A stretch of DNA of 64,000 bases from Nitrospirillum iridis (GCF_014205765.1 NZ_JACIIZ010000006.1:1-64000), one strand, 5' to 3'. Shown: positions 18,076-26,543, counted from the first letter of the stretch. Numbers and translations are program-made. The notes: generated by a model from the sequence alone, not told the origin.

Positions 18076-19332
18076 TCAGGCAGCATCGGCCTTCGCCACC
18101 ACGGCCCGCAACAGAACATTGCACCCGGCTTCACACCATTCCGGATGCGCATGTTCAATCTCGTTATGGCTGATGCCGTCGACACAAGGAATGAAGATCA
18201 TCGATGTCGGGGTCACACGCGCCAGGTAGCAGGCGTCATGCCCCGCCCCGGACACCATGTCGCGGTTGCTGTAGCCCAATTCGGCGACGGCGCCGCGCAC
18301 GGCCTCCACGCAACCGGCGTCGAACTTCACCGGGGCGTAGTACCAGATCTGCTCGAATGCCGTTTCCAGGCCGATGTCCTCGGCGACTCGTGTAACCGTG
18401 TTACGCAGCTTGGCGTCCATCTCCGCCAGCACCGCGTCGTCGGGGTGGCGGAAGTCGACGGTGAAGAACACCCGGCCGGGAATGACGTTGCGCGAATTGG
18501 GATGGATCTGCATCAGGCCCACGGTGGCGCAGGCGTAGGGCGCATGCTCCAGCCCAATGCGGTTCACCGCCTCGACGATGCGGGCGGCACCCAGCAGGGC
18601 GTCGCGCCGGCGGCTCATCGGCGTGGGGCCGGCGTGGGCCTCCTGCCCCGTGAAGGTGATCTCATACCAGCGCTGGCCCTGGCAGTCGGTGACCACGCCA
18701 ATGGTCTTGTCCTCCGCCTCCAGGATGGGGCCCTGCTCGATATGGGCCTCGAAATAGGCACCCAAATCCCGGCCGCGGATGGGGGCGTCGCCGGCATAGC
18801 CGATGCGGGCCAACTCCTCCCCCATGGTCTTGCCGTCCAGATCCTTGCGCGACAGGCCGTACTCCAGGTCGAAGGTGCCGGCGAACACGCCCGAGGCCAC
18901 CATGGCGGGCGCGAAGCGCGACCCTTCCTCATTGGTCCAGGCCACCACCTCGATGGGCGCCTCGGTCTGGTAGTTCAGGTCGTTCAGGGTGCGCACCACC
19001 TCCAGCCCGGCCAGCACGCCATAGACGCCGTCGAACTTGCCACCCGTCGGCTGGCTGTCGAGGTGGCTGCCCATCAGGATGGGCGGCAGGGCGTTGTTGC
19101 GGCCGGGGCGGCGGGCGAAGATGTTGCCGATGGCGTCCACGGTGATGGTGCAGCCGGCGGCCTCGCACCACGCGACGAACAGGTCGCGGCTCTGCTTGTC
19201 GAGGTCGGTCAGCGCCAAACGGCAGACGCCGCCCTTGGGCGTGGCGCCGATCTTGGCCATTCCCATCAAGCTGTCCCACAGGCGGCCGCCGTTGATGGCG
19301 ACGTTCGTGCCGAACTTCGTTTCCGTGGTCAT
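18076..19332 (-). CDS. N-carbamoyl-beta-alanine amidohydrolase (M20 family)
   Basis: A 418-residue Zn-dependent amidohydrolase of the hydantoinase/carbamoylase branch of peptidase family M20. It splits N-carbamoyl-beta-alanine to beta-alanine, CO2 and ammonia. Seen: GSHLDSQPTGGKFDGVYGVL with His and Asp ligands, the catalytic Glu pair in WTNEEGSRF, EAHIEQGPILE, FTGQEAHAGPTPMSRRRD (dimer-bridging His), and the last ligand in DGISHNEIEHA. Allantoate or L-carbamoylase activity would look similar, but position between preA and rutR/hydA favours the pyrimidine pathway. It lies 29 bases behind preA. Confidence 0.88.
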   Translation of the reverse strand: MTTETKFGTNVAINGGRLWDSLMGMAKIGATPKGGVCRLALTDLDKQSRDLFVAWCEAAGCTITVDAIGNIFARRPGRNNALPPILMGSHLDSQPTGGKFDGVYGVLAGLEVVRTLNDLNYQTEAPIEVVAWTNEEGSRFAPAMVASGVFAGTFDLEYGLSRKDLDGKTMGEELARIGYAGDAPIRGRDLGAYFEAHIEQGPILEAEDKTIGVVTDCQGQRWYEITFTGQEAHAGPTPMSRRRDALLGAARIVEAVNRIGLEHAPYACATVGLMQIHPNSRNVIPGRVFFTVDFRHPDDAVLAEMDAKLRNTVTRVAEDIGLETAFEQIWYYAPVKFDAGCVEAVRGAVAELGYSNRDMVSGAGHDACYLARVTPTSMIFIPCVDGISHNEIEHAHPEWCEAGCNVLLRAVVAKADAA

Positions 19333-19361
19333 GGATAAGACGCTCCCTTATTCGGCGGCCC

Positions 19362-20648
19362 TTATTCGGCGGCTTGCGGCGGCTGGACGCGCATCGGGTT
19401 GCCGGGATGCTCCGGCCAGGTCAGGTAGGGCAGGCCGTTGGCCTGCGGGTGCATGGTGATGCATTCCGGCACCGGGCAGACATGGGCGCACAGGTTGCAG
19501 CCCACGCAGTCCTCATCCACCACCTCGAACAGCCGTTTGCCGTCGCCGGGCAGGATGCGGATGGCCTGGTGCGAGGTGTCCTCGCAAGCGATGTGGCAAC
19601 GGCCGCAGTCGATGCACAGATCCTTGTCGATCTTCGCCTTGGTAACGAAGTTCATGTTGAGATCGTTCCAGTTGACGACGTTCCGCACCGCCCGGCCCTG
19701 GAAGTCGGCCAGGGTGCGATAGCCCTTCTCATCCATCCAGGCGGACAGACCATCGATCATGTCCTCAACAACGCGGAAGCCATAGACCATGGCGGCGGTG
19801 CAGACCTGGACCGAACCGCAGCCCAGCGCCAGGAACTCCGCCGCGTCGCGCCACGTGCCGATACCGCCGATACCGGAGATGGGCAGGCCATGGGTCTCGG
19901 CGTTGCGCGCGATCTCCGCCACCATGTTGAGCGCGATGGGCTTCACCGCCGGCCCGCAATAGCCGCCGTGGGTGCCCTTGCCGTCCACCGTGGGGGTGGG
20001 CGCCATGGCGTCCAGGTCGATGGAGGCGATGGAGTTGACGGTGTTGATCAGCGACACGGCGTCGGCCCCGCCGCGCTTGGCGGCCTCCGCCGACCACAGC
20101 ACGTTGGTGATGTTGGGCGTCAGCTTGACGATCACCGGCAGGCGGGTGGCGTTCTTCACCCAGCGGGTCACCTGCTCCACCATTTCCGGCACCTGGCCGA
20201 TGGCGGAGCCCATGCCACGCTCACACATGCCATGGGGGCAGCCGAAGTTCAGCTCCAGCCCATCGGCACCCGTCGGCTCGATCCGGCGGGCGAGGCCGGC
20301 CCAGGCCTCCTCCGTCATCACCGCCATGAGGGAGACGACCATGGCACGGTCGGGCCAGGCCTTCTTCACCGCCGCGATTTCCCGCAGGTTCACCTCCAGC
20401 GGGCGATCGGTGATCAGTTCAATGTTGTTGAAGCCGATCAGGCCGCGATTGCCGTCCAGCAGGGCGCCATAGCGGCTGCTGACGTTGACCACGGGGGGAT
20501 CCTCGCCCAGGGTCTTCCACACCACGCCGCCCCAGCCGGCCTTGAAGGCGCGGACGACGTTGTATTCCTTGTCCGTCGGCGGGGCGGAGGCCAGCCAGAA
20601 CGGATTGGGCGATTTGATGCCGGCGATGGTGCTGCTGAGATCGGCCAT
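19362..20648 (-). CDS. preA: NAD-dependent dihydropyrimidine dehydrogenase, subunit PreA
   Basis: A 428-residue FMN/Fe-S subunit that reduces uracil/thymine. The N-terminal dihydroorotate-dehydrogenase-like barrel includes NPFWLASAPPTDKEYNVVRA, ELNFGCPHGMCERGMGSAIG and KLTPNITN. The C-terminus has two [4Fe-4S] clusters: CIDCGRCHIAC and CVGCNLCAHVCPVPEC. The start ATG 20648 is preceded by GGGGAGGG and leaves 17 bases after preT. In mammalian DPD, as I recall it, the catalytic Cys lies in GLACGQ; here the matching segment is GSAIGQ, with a Cys instead in the nearby GMCERG. Whether this is normal for bacterial PreA I cannot check. Confidence 0.93.
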   Translation of the reverse strand: MADLSSTIAGIKSPNPFWLASAPPTDKEYNVVRAFKAGWGGVVWKTLGEDPPVVNVSSRYGALLDGNRGLIGFNNIELITDRPLEVNLREIAAVKKAWPDRAMVVSLMAVMTEEAWAGLARRIEPTGADGLELNFGCPHGMCERGMGSAIGQVPEMVEQVTRWVKNATRLPVIVKLTPNITNVLWSAEAAKRGGADAVSLINTVNSIASIDLDAMAPTPTVDGKGTHGGYCGPAVKPIALNMVAEIARNAETHGLPISGIGGIGTWRDAAEFLALGCGSVQVCTAAMVYGFRVVEDMIDGLSAWMDEKGYRTLADFQGRAVRNVVNWNDLNMNFVTKAKIDKDLCIDCGRCHIACEDTSHQAIRILPGDGKRLFEVVDEDCVGCNLCAHVCPVPECITMHPQANGLPYLTWPEHPGNPMRVQPPQAAE

Positions 20649-20665
20649 GGGTCGTCCCTCCCCGT

Positions 20666-21982
20666 TCAAGCCTTGAGGTAGGCGTCGATGGCGAAAGCCG
20701 CCGCCTTGCCGTCCGCCACGGACTGCACGGTCAGGTCCTCACCGCTTTTGATGCAATCGCCGCCGGCGTAGACGCCGGGCAGGCTGGTGGCGAGATGCCC
20801 GTCCACCTGGATGCGACCGCCGGCCAGGGCCAGGCCGTCCAGCCCGCCCGCCACCAGCTTCTGGCCCACGGCCTTCAGCACCACGTCGCAGGGCTCCGTC
20901 ACCCGCTCGCCGGTGCCGATGAGGCGCCCGCCTTCCATCACCATCCGCTCGAACTCGACGGCGGTGACGGCCCCGCCCATGCCCTCGATCGCGCGGGGCG
21001 CCAACCAGGTGCGCAGAACCACGCCCTGGGTACGGGCCAGATCCTGCTCGTGCCCGGTGGCGCCCATCTGGGCGGAACCACGGCGATAGGCCAGGACCAC
21101 ATCGGCGGCGCCGGCGCACAGCGACTGGATGGCGGCGTCGATGGCGGTGTTGCCGCCGCCGATGACCACCACGCGGCGGCCGGCAAGCTCCACCGGCGGC
21201 GCGGTTTTCTGGCGCAGGGCGGCGATGACGTCCACCGCGGCCACCACGCCGGCCAGATCCTCGCCCTCCACGCCCAAGGTGTTGGTGCCGGCGAGGCCCA
21301 AGCCCAGGAACACGGCGTCGAAATCCTGGCGCAGTTCGGTCAACGTCACATCACGCCCCAGCGCGACGCCCGTCTTCACCGTGATGCCGCCCAGGGACAG
21401 GATGAAGTCCACCTCGCGCTGGGCGAAGTCATCCACCATCTTGTAGGCGGCCAAGCCGTATTCGTTGAGGCCGCCAGCCTTGGCCCGCGCCTCGAACACC
21501 GTGACCTCATGGCCCAGCATGGCCAGACGGTGGGCGCAGGCCAGGCCCGCCGGGCCGCCGCCCACCACCGCCACCCGCTTGCCCGTGGGCGCCTGGCGGG
21601 CGAAGGGCTGAACCCCCGCCGTGAACAGCGCGTCGGTGGCGTAGCGCTGCAGGCGGCCGATCCGTACCGGCTCGCTTTCCGCCTTGTTGCGCACGCAGGC
21701 CTGTTCGCACAGCACCTCCGTCGGGCAGGCACGGGCGCAGGTGCCGCCCATGATGTTGGCGTCCAGGATGGTGCGGGCGGCCCCCTTCACATTGCCGGTG
21801 CCGATCTTGCGGATGAAGCCCGGAATGTCGATGGCGGTCGGGCAGGCCGTCACACAGGCGGCCTCATAGCAATACAGACACCGGCTGCTCTCGGCCATGG
21901 CCTGCAGGGCGGTGAAGGGGGAAACCAGGTCCCGGTCCAGACCCAAGGCGCCCCCCGGGGCGGCCCCATGAACGCCACTCAT
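20666..21982 (-). CDS. preT: NAD-dependent dihydropyrimidine dehydrogenase, subunit PreT
   Basis: A 438-residue FAD/Fe-S subunit that takes electrons from NADH and passes them to PreA. The N-terminus holds the two unusual Fe-S cluster motifs of the GltD/DPD family (CLYCYEAACVTACPTAIDIP and GGTCARACPTEVLCEQAC). Then come the FAD fold (RVAVVGGGPAGLACAHRLA), the NAD(P) fold (VVVIGGGNTAIDAA) and the C-terminal FAD motif GVYAGGDCIKSGEDLTVQSV. It is the first of the tight preT-preA-carbamoylase block and follows the aminotransferase by 139 bases. Confidence 0.93.
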   Translation of the reverse strand: MSGVHGAAPGGALGLDRDLVSPFTALQAMAESSRCLYCYEAACVTACPTAIDIPGFIRKIGTGNVKGAARTILDANIMGGTCARACPTEVLCEQACVRNKAESEPVRIGRLQRYATDALFTAGVQPFARQAPTGKRVAVVGGGPAGLACAHRLAMLGHEVTVFEARAKAGGLNEYGLAAYKMVDDFAQREVDFILSLGGITVKTGVALGRDVTLTELRQDFDAVFLGLGLAGTNTLGVEGEDLAGVVAAVDVIAALRQKTAPPVELAGRRVVVIGGGNTAIDAAIQSLCAGAADVVLAYRRGSAQMGATGHEQDLARTQGVVLRTWLAPRAIEGMGGAVTAVEFERMVMEGGRLIGTGERVTEPCDVVLKAVGQKLVAGGLDGLALAGGRIQVDGHLATSLPGVYAGGDCIKSGEDLTVQSVADGKAAAFAIDAYLKA

Positions 21983-22089
21983 CTACAGCTCCCGTCCTTG
22001 CCGCCGCCGGGACGGTCGTGCGTTCCCGGCGGCCCTGTTCCAAAGGTACGCGTGTCGCAGGCGTATGCCCTTGATTCTTTTTATTAACA

Positions 22090-22113
22090 AGCCCGCCCAT
22101 GCCCGTGGGCGGG
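22090..22113. terminator. Hairpin after the aminotransferase gene
   Basis: CCCGCCCA and TGGGCGGG form a stem 9 bases downstream of the aminotransferase stop. On the minus strand no T-run follows, so it may attenuate rather than end transcription into preT. Confidence 0.4.
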
Positions 22114-22121
22114 GAATCCGC

Positions 22122-23507
22122 TCACGGCAGGTCGCGCAGAATGTCGGCCAGAATGCCGAAGATCTGGTCGATATGGTCCTTCTCGATGATCAACGGCGGC
22201 GACAGCGCGATGATGTCACCCGTGGTGCGGATCAGCAGCCCCTTGTCGAAGGCCCGCAGGAAGGCCTCGAAGGCCCGCGCGGTGGGTTTGCCGGCGATGG
22301 GTTCCAGCTCGATGCCCGCGATCAGACCCAGATTGCGCACGTCGATGACGTGGGGCAGGCCGCGCAGGCTGTGCGCCGCCTCCTGCCAGTACGCCGCCAG
22401 GTCCGCGCCACGGGTCAGCAGCCCCTCCTCCTTGTAGATCTTGAGGGTGGCGAGGCCGGCGGCGGTGGCCAGCGGATGGCCGGAATAGGTGTAGCCGTGG
22501 AACAGCTCGATGGCGTTCTCCGGCCCGGTCATGAAGGCGTCGTAGATCGCGTTCTTGAAGAACACGGCCCCCATGGGAACGGTGGCGTTGGTCAGGCCCT
22601 TGGCCGCCGTGATGATGTCCGGCACCACGCCGAAATAGTCGGTGGCGAAGGGCGTGCCCAGGCGGCCGAAGCCGGTGATGACCTCATCGAAGATCAGCAG
22701 GATGCCGTGGCGGTCGCAAATGGCCCGCAGCTTTTCCAGATAGCCCTTGGGCGGCAGCAGCACGCCGGTGGATCCGGCCACCGGCTCCACGATCACGGCG
22801 GCGATGGTGGAGGCGTCATGCAAGGCGACGATGCGTTCCAAATCGTCGGCCAGGTGGGCGCCCCACTCCGGCTGGCCCTGGGTGAAGGCCTGGTGGGCCT
22901 TGTCATGGGTGTGCGGCAGGTGGTCGACGCCGGCCAGCATGGGGCCAAAGAACTTGCGGTTGGTGACGATGCCGCCGACGGAGATGCCGCCGAAGCCCAC
23001 GCCGTGATAGCCGCGTTCCCGCCCGATGAAGCGGGTGCGCGTCCCCTCCCCCCGGGCACGGTGATAGGCCAGCGCCACCTTCAGCGCCGTGTCCACGGAT
23101 TCGGAGCCGGAATTGGTGAAGAACACCTTGTCCATGCCGGTGGGCAGCAGGGCCGACAGTTGCGCCGCCAGCTCGAAGGCGCCGGGATGGCCCATCTGGA
23201 AGGCGGGGGCGTAGTCCATGGCCGCCACCTGGTCCTGCACCGCCTTGACGATTTCCGGGCGGCAGTGGCCGGCGTTCACGCACCACAGGCCGGCGGTGCC
23301 GTCCAGCACCTGGCGCCCGTCATCGGTGGTGTAGTGCATGTCCTTGGCGCCCACGAACAGGCGCGGCGCCTTCTTGAACTGGCGGTTGGCCGTGAACGGC
23401 ATCCAGAAGGCGTCCATGTTGTTGGGCACGCTTCCGGACCCGCGACCGTCCGGGGCCGCGAAAGGGATGGAGGGGTGGACGCCGAAGCCGTCGTGACGCT
23501 GTGCCAA
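22122..23507 (-). CDS. Omega-amino acid (beta-alanine):pyruvate aminotransferase
   Basis: A 461-residue class III PLP aminotransferase. Typical N-terminus DAFWMPFTANRQFKKAPRL, PLP-phosphate contact TNSGSESVDTALK, Asp in LLIFDEVITGFGRLG, and the PLP lysine in ITAAKGLTNATVPMG. It would convert beta-alanine from the pathway to malonate semialdehyde with pyruvate as acceptor. The start is probably TTG at 23507: GGGAGAG lies 5 bases upstream, and the reading before DAFWMPF (AQRHDGFGVHP...) stays protein-like. ATG 23417 would give the shorter family core but has no good ribosome binding site. It is the first gene of the RutR-box-headed cluster. Confidence 0.9.
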   Translation of the reverse strand: MAQRHDGFGVHPSIPFAAPDGRGSGSVPNNMDAFWMPFTANRQFKKAPRLFVGAKDMHYTTDDGRQVLDGTAGLWCVNAGHCRPEIVKAVQDQVAAMDYAPAFQMGHPGAFELAAQLSALLPTGMDKVFFTNSGSESVDTALKVALAYHRARGEGTRTRFIGRERGYHGVGFGGISVGGIVTNRKFFGPMLAGVDHLPHTHDKAHQAFTQGQPEWGAHLADDLERIVALHDASTIAAVIVEPVAGSTGVLLPPKGYLEKLRAICDRHGILLIFDEVITGFGRLGTPFATDYFGVVPDIITAAKGLTNATVPMGAVFFKNAIYDAFMTGPENAIELFHGYTYSGHPLATAAGLATLKIYKEEGLLTRGADLAAYWQEAAHSLRGLPHVIDVRNLGLIAGIELEPIAGKPTARAFEAFLRAFDKGLLIRTTGDIIALSPPLIIEKDHIDQIFGILADILRDLP

Positions 23508-23556
23508 AGCCGCTCTCCCACAAGCGCCCAGCCCCTGTCGGCCAGGCATTCCCGCG

Positions 23557-23562
23557 ATTATA
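23557..23562 (-). promoter_or_regulatory. Candidate -10 box for the aminotransferase gene
   Basis: TATAAT on the minus strand, about 50 bases upstream of the TTG start. The hexamer 17 bases upstream (TCTCCT) is not a good -35, so an activator may be required. Confidence 0.45.
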
Positions 23563-23596
23563 GCCCGTGATTTATGAGAAGGAGAGTGACACGATT

Positions 23597-23612
23597 TTGA
23601 CCATTTGGTCAG
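23597..23612. promoter_or_regulatory. RutR box
   Basis: TTGACCATTTGGTCAG matches the E. coli RutR consensus TTGACCAnnTGGTCAA at all but the final base. It lies about 35 bases upstream of the TATAAT and ahead of the first gene of the pyrimidine cluster, which itself encodes a RutR-like protein. The perfect TGACCA/TGGTCA arms make chance unlikely. Confidence 0.85.
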
Positions 23613-23763
23613 GATTTTTTGGCCCACGGCCAGAAAAATGCGCGAATTCGCGCCAACCCCATGGCTGCCTAATCCAGCGGCAAAATCCGATCGCTTCCAC
23701 CTCTCCACAATCCGGATCGCCCGCGCGGACAAGCCCGGAGGCCCCCCATCGCGATCCTGCCCC

Positions 23764-23798
23764 TAAGAAAAACGGCCCCGAGATCACTCCCGGGGCCG
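23764..23798 (-). terminator. Rho-independent terminator of ndk
   Basis: CGGCCCCG (23773-23780) pairs perfectly with CGGGGCCG (23791-23798). On the minus strand the stem is followed by TTTTTCTT. It lies about 30 bases after the ndk stop. Confidence 0.8.
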
Positions 23799-23829
23799 CT
23801 TCCTAAATCATCATCCGTGACGCCGGCGA

Positions 23830-24252
23830 TCAGCCGACGATCTCGGTACCGGCGAAGAAGTAGGCGATCTCGATCTTCGCGTTCTCCAGGCTGTCGGAGC
23901 CGTGGACGGAGTTGGCTTCGATCGATTCGGCGAATTCCTTGCGGATGGTGCCGGCGTCGGCGTTGGCCGGGTTGGTGGCGCCCATGATCTCGCGGTTGCG
24001 GGCCACGGCGTTCTCACCCTCCAGGATCTGCACGACAACGGGGCCGGAGGTCATGAAGGCCACCAGGTCGCCGTAGAACGGACGGGCGGCGTGCACTTCG
24101 TAGAACTTCTCGGCCTGCTGCTTGGACAGCTGGACGCGCTTCTGGGCAACGATGCGCAGACCGGCTTCCTCGAACTTGGCGTTGATCTTGCCGGTCAGGT
24201 TGCGACGGGTGGCGTCGGGCTTAATGATCGAGAAAGTCTGTTCGACGGCCAT
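23830..24252 (-). CDS. ndk: Nucleoside diphosphate kinase
   Basis: A 140-residue NDP kinase that transfers the gamma-phosphate among nucleotides through a phospho-His. [20 protein letters not shown] is the classic N-terminus, and the active-site His is in [34 protein letters not shown] and [17 protein letters not shown] are also conserved. Start at 24252 with AGGAGA in front; the open frame upstream is non-coding. It has its own terminator and a plausible promoter, so it is probably monocistronic. Confidence 0.97.
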   Translation of the reverse strand: MAVEQTFSIIKPDATRRNLTGKINAKFEEAGLRIVAQKRVQLSKQQAEKFYEVHAARPFYGDLVAFMTSGPVVVQILEGENAVARNREIMGATNPANADAGTIRKEFAESIEANSVHGSDSLENAKIEIAYFFAGTEIVG

Positions 24253-24313
24253 GGCCGGATCTCCTGGGATTTGAAGTCTGGAATTTGAAGTACGGAATCT
24301 CGAAAGTGGCGGC

Positions 24314-24342
24314 GTTATATACGGGCGCACGCGGGGCTGCAA
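24314..24342 (-). promoter_or_regulatory. Candidate sigma70 promoter of ndk
   Basis: On the minus strand TTGCAG (24342-24337), a 17-base spacer and TATAAC (24319-24314). The leader of about 55 bases contains a direct repeat of ATTTGAAGT (in plus orientation) just before the ribosome binding site. Confidence 0.5.
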
Positions 24343-24529
24343 CGCCCGACGTCGCCCCGCCACCCCAATGCGCGCCGCCCTCCCATGCGAACGGCACGGA
24401 ACATCTGGCCCGCGCCGCGCCGTACTGAAATGGCCCCGTCGGCAAGGCCGTCTGAAAACCATCGCAGCGCGGACTCTTGCTCCTCCAACGGCACCGGTTG
24501 CCAGAGCTTCTGTGAACGTCGGGGGAACT

Positions 24530-25126
24530 TTAATCAGTCCCCGTCAGGTATCGCCTGACGATCGACCGGGCGATTTCCTTGGAGTCGATGTCTCCGGCGA
24601 AAAACTCGTAATTGCCCCCACTGGCAAGCGATGCAACGCCTTGCAATGCCGCCCACAGGGCGACGACAGCTTTCTGCCTTGCCAAGGCGTCGGTAAAGAG
24701 TGGGGCGATCGCCGTGGCGACAATCTCAATCAATCGCGCGCGCGGACGAGAATAGGATTCGGGAACCGCTTCTCCCGGCCGGGGCGGTTGCTTCAACAGT
24801 GCCGCCCAGAGCCGTGGGTTCTTGAGGACGAAATCGACATACTTTTCGGCGATCGCCAAGGCGTTCTCGAGCGTGCCCGGCACATGGGCGGCCATGACCG
24901 CGTCAAGTTGATCGGCCATCTCCGTCAATGTCGTCGCGTTGACCTGGCGTAGCACCGCCTCCAGATCACCGACGGCATTGTAGATGCTGCCGGGCGCATA
25001 CCCGATCAGGGCGCCCATCTTGCGCATGGTCACGGCTTCGGCACCCTCCTCCACGACTATCTTTCGCGCCGCTTCCAGCACAAGTGCCGCCAACTCATCG
25101 CGGGAATGATCGGATCGTCTGGCCAT
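24530..25126 (-). CDS. TetR/AcrR family regulator
   Basis: A 198-residue TetR protein. The DNA-binding domain is residues ~10-55, with [20 protein letters not shown] and [13 protein letters not shown] as the recognition part. The C-terminal domain ([15 protein letters not shown]...) is of the WHG-like type. The start at 25126 fits the family. It is divergent from the lipoprotein/DUF2145 pair, and the 84-base gap contains two copies of a TTGAAC-N3-GTTCAA operator, so it probably represses both directions. Its ligand is unknown. Confidence 0.85.
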   Translation of the reverse strand: MARRSDHSRDELAALVLEAARKIVVEEGAEAVTMRKMGALIGYAPGSIYNAVGDLEAVLRQVNATTLTEMADQLDAVMAAHVPGTLENALAIAEKYVDFVLKNPRLWAALLKQPPRPGEAVPESYSRPRARLIEIVATAIAPLFTDALARQKAVVALWAALQGVASLASGGNYEFFAGDIDSKEIARSIVRRYLTGTD

Positions 25127-25145
25127 GGATGCTCCAAAAAATATA

Positions 25146-25160
25146 TTGAACGATGTTCAT
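25146..25160. promoter_or_regulatory. TetR operator-like site 1
   Basis: TTGAAC-GAT-GTTCAT, an inverted repeat with one mismatch, 20 bases upstream of the tetR start. Confidence 0.6.
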
Positions 25161-25175
25161 AATCCGTATATAAAT

Positions 25176-25190
25176 TTGAACGTTGTTCAA
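25176..25190. promoter_or_regulatory. TetR operator-like site 2
   Basis: TTGAAC-GTT-GTTCAA, a perfect inverted repeat of the same motif. Its centre is exactly 30 bases (about three helical turns) from site 1 and it lies 21 bases before the lipoprotein start. Confidence 0.65.
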
Positions 25191-25210
25191 TTCTAGCTCC
25201 GGAGCGACAG

Positions 25211-25567
25211 ATGTCAAAAATCAAAATCACTGGCTTGGCGGGCGTCGGACTTTTCGCCGCCATCGCCGTCACAGGCTGCGCTGGCGGCAACTCGAATGCC
25301 GGTGTCGCCATCAAGCAGGCATCGCAGGCGGGTGGACTGGCAAGCGCCAGCACGGCGCATGCCGTCGTCGCCTCGGGACAGGCGGTCTTAGGCGCGGCTT
25401 CCGTCCCCTTGGCGATAGGCGGCGCTGTACTTGGCGACGTCGGTGGCGCGAGCGCAACCGTGGCGAGGGCATCAGCGCACGCAGCCTCGGCGCCAACCGG
25501 AAAGGCGCTGCCTGTTACCGATCAGACGATCACCGTCATTCCCCCCGACCGCGCGTTGGAAAAGTAG
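25211..25567 (+). CDS. Small lipoprotein paired with DUF2145
   Basis: A 118-residue predicted lipoprotein. MSKIKITGLAGVGLFAAIAV is a signal peptide, and the lipobox AVTGC places the lipidated Cys at residue 23. The mature part is Ala/Gly/Ser/Val-rich with amphipathic stretches (AVVASGQAVLGAASVPLAIG) and an end PVTDQTITVIPPDRALEK. I recognise no domain. The gene ends 36 bases before the DUF2145 gene and starts after a TetR operator, so the two are probably one operon. Confidence 0.7.
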   Translation: MSKIKITGLAGVGLFAAIAVTGCAGGNSNAGVAIKQASQAGGLASASTAHAVVASGQAVLGAASVPLAIGGAVLGDVGGASATVARASAHAASAPTGKALPVTDQTITVIPPDRALEK

Positions 25568-25603
25568 TTCCGCATTTCAGATGCGTTGGCCATGGAGAGG
25601 CAA

Positions 25604-26413
25604 ATGGTGGGATTTTGGGCGAGGGCTTTTGTCCTCCTTTGTATTTCCGCATCAACCATCTCGAAAGCCGATGCGGCCGGCCTGAGCGCAAGTAGCCGTG
25701 GCGCAACCGACGAGAGTCATTTTAGACCGGCTGAACTCGCGACCTTCGCAAAGAAGGTTGAGAGAGAGCTCGCGGCAACGGGAGTCCGCGTGGCAATCGT
25801 CGGCAGGGTCGGGGTGCCGCTTGATCAGGTTCCGGAAGGCTTTCACTACTCCCATGTCGGATTTGCCATTTACTCTCAAATAAAGACAAAAAGCGGGGAC
25901 ACAATTCCCGGATATGCTATGTATAATTTATATCAGGATGACAAACATCCAGATGTCAGCAATCTTGTACAAGATTATCCGCTCGATTTTTTCTCGGGTA
26001 TCCAATCCCTCGATGCTGGCGTCATCATACCATCGGACGAGCTACAAAGCCGTATCCTGGGCATCATAACGTCACCGACCTACGCTGCTCTGCATGACCC
26101 CCATTACTCGATTATCGCTAACCCATATAACCTTGGTCGGCAGAACTGTACGGAGTTTGTGCTCGACGTCTTGATGGCAGCGATTTACAGGACCGACAAC
26201 ATCGCCCAGATCAAAGCGGCGGAAAACGCCTATTTTAGAGCTCAGCCGGTCACGGTGAGCCCGTTCAAACTCTTAGTCGGGTCGATGTTCATGCCCGGGG
26301 TATCCACCTCGGACCAAACCGAGGCGCCCGTCACCGCGACATTCGAGCGTATTTCCGACTTCTTGCGCAAATATGACGCAGGATCCCAAGAATTCACCGT
26401 TCTATCAGACTGA
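25604..26413 (+). CDS. DUF2145 secreted protein, possible papain-fold hydrolase
   Basis: A 269-residue exported protein (signal peptide residues 1-25, cut near KADAAG) of the DUF2145 family, function unknown. Strong family blocks: FRPAELATFAKKVERELAAT, HYSHVGFAIYSQ, GYAMYNLYQDD, YPLDFFSGIQSLDAGVIIPS, HYSIIANPYNLGRQNCTEFV. The His84 (YSHVGF) preceding Cys182 (QNCTEF) has the order of circularly permuted NlpC/P60-type cysteine hydrolases; this is my inference. ATG 25604 follows GGAGAGG, though the spacing is short. Codon use is more AT-rich than the surrounding genes, hinting at acquisition. Confidence 0.8.
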   Translation: MVGFWARAFVLLCISASTISKADAAGLSASSRGATDESHFRPAELATFAKKVERELAATGVRVAIVGRVGVPLDQVPEGFHYSHVGFAIYSQIKTKSGDTIPGYAMYNLYQDDKHPDVSNLVQDYPLDFFSGIQSLDAGVIIPSDELQSRILGIITSPTYAALHDPHYSIIANPYNLGRQNCTEFVLDVLMAAIYRTDNIAQIKAAENAYFRAQPVTVSPFKLLVGSMFMPGVSTSDQTEAPVTATFERISDFLRKYDAGSQEFTVLSD

Positions 26414-26502
26414 AATCTATCACCTGACTGCAAATACGATCCGGTGCCTGGCTAATACTCCCGCCGCTGCCGAGCGCTAAAATCCCTAACATTAGAAAAT
26501 CT

Positions 26503-26543
26503 GCCAATTCTCACGCAGCCAGGGATCGAATTGGCTGCTTTTT
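26503..26543 (+). terminator. Terminator with two alternative stems
   Basis: GCAGCC (26515-26520) can pair with GGCTGC (26533-26538), followed at once by TTTTT. Alternatively GCCAATTC (26503-26510) pairs with GAATTGGC (26528-26535). The two stems are mutually exclusive. It ends the lipoprotein-DUF2145 transcript about 90-130 bases after the stop. Confidence 0.6.

Noticed and set aside
22090-22113. Firm terminator between aminotransferase and preT
   Set aside because: Good stem but no T-run on the coding strand, so kept only as a weak hairpin.
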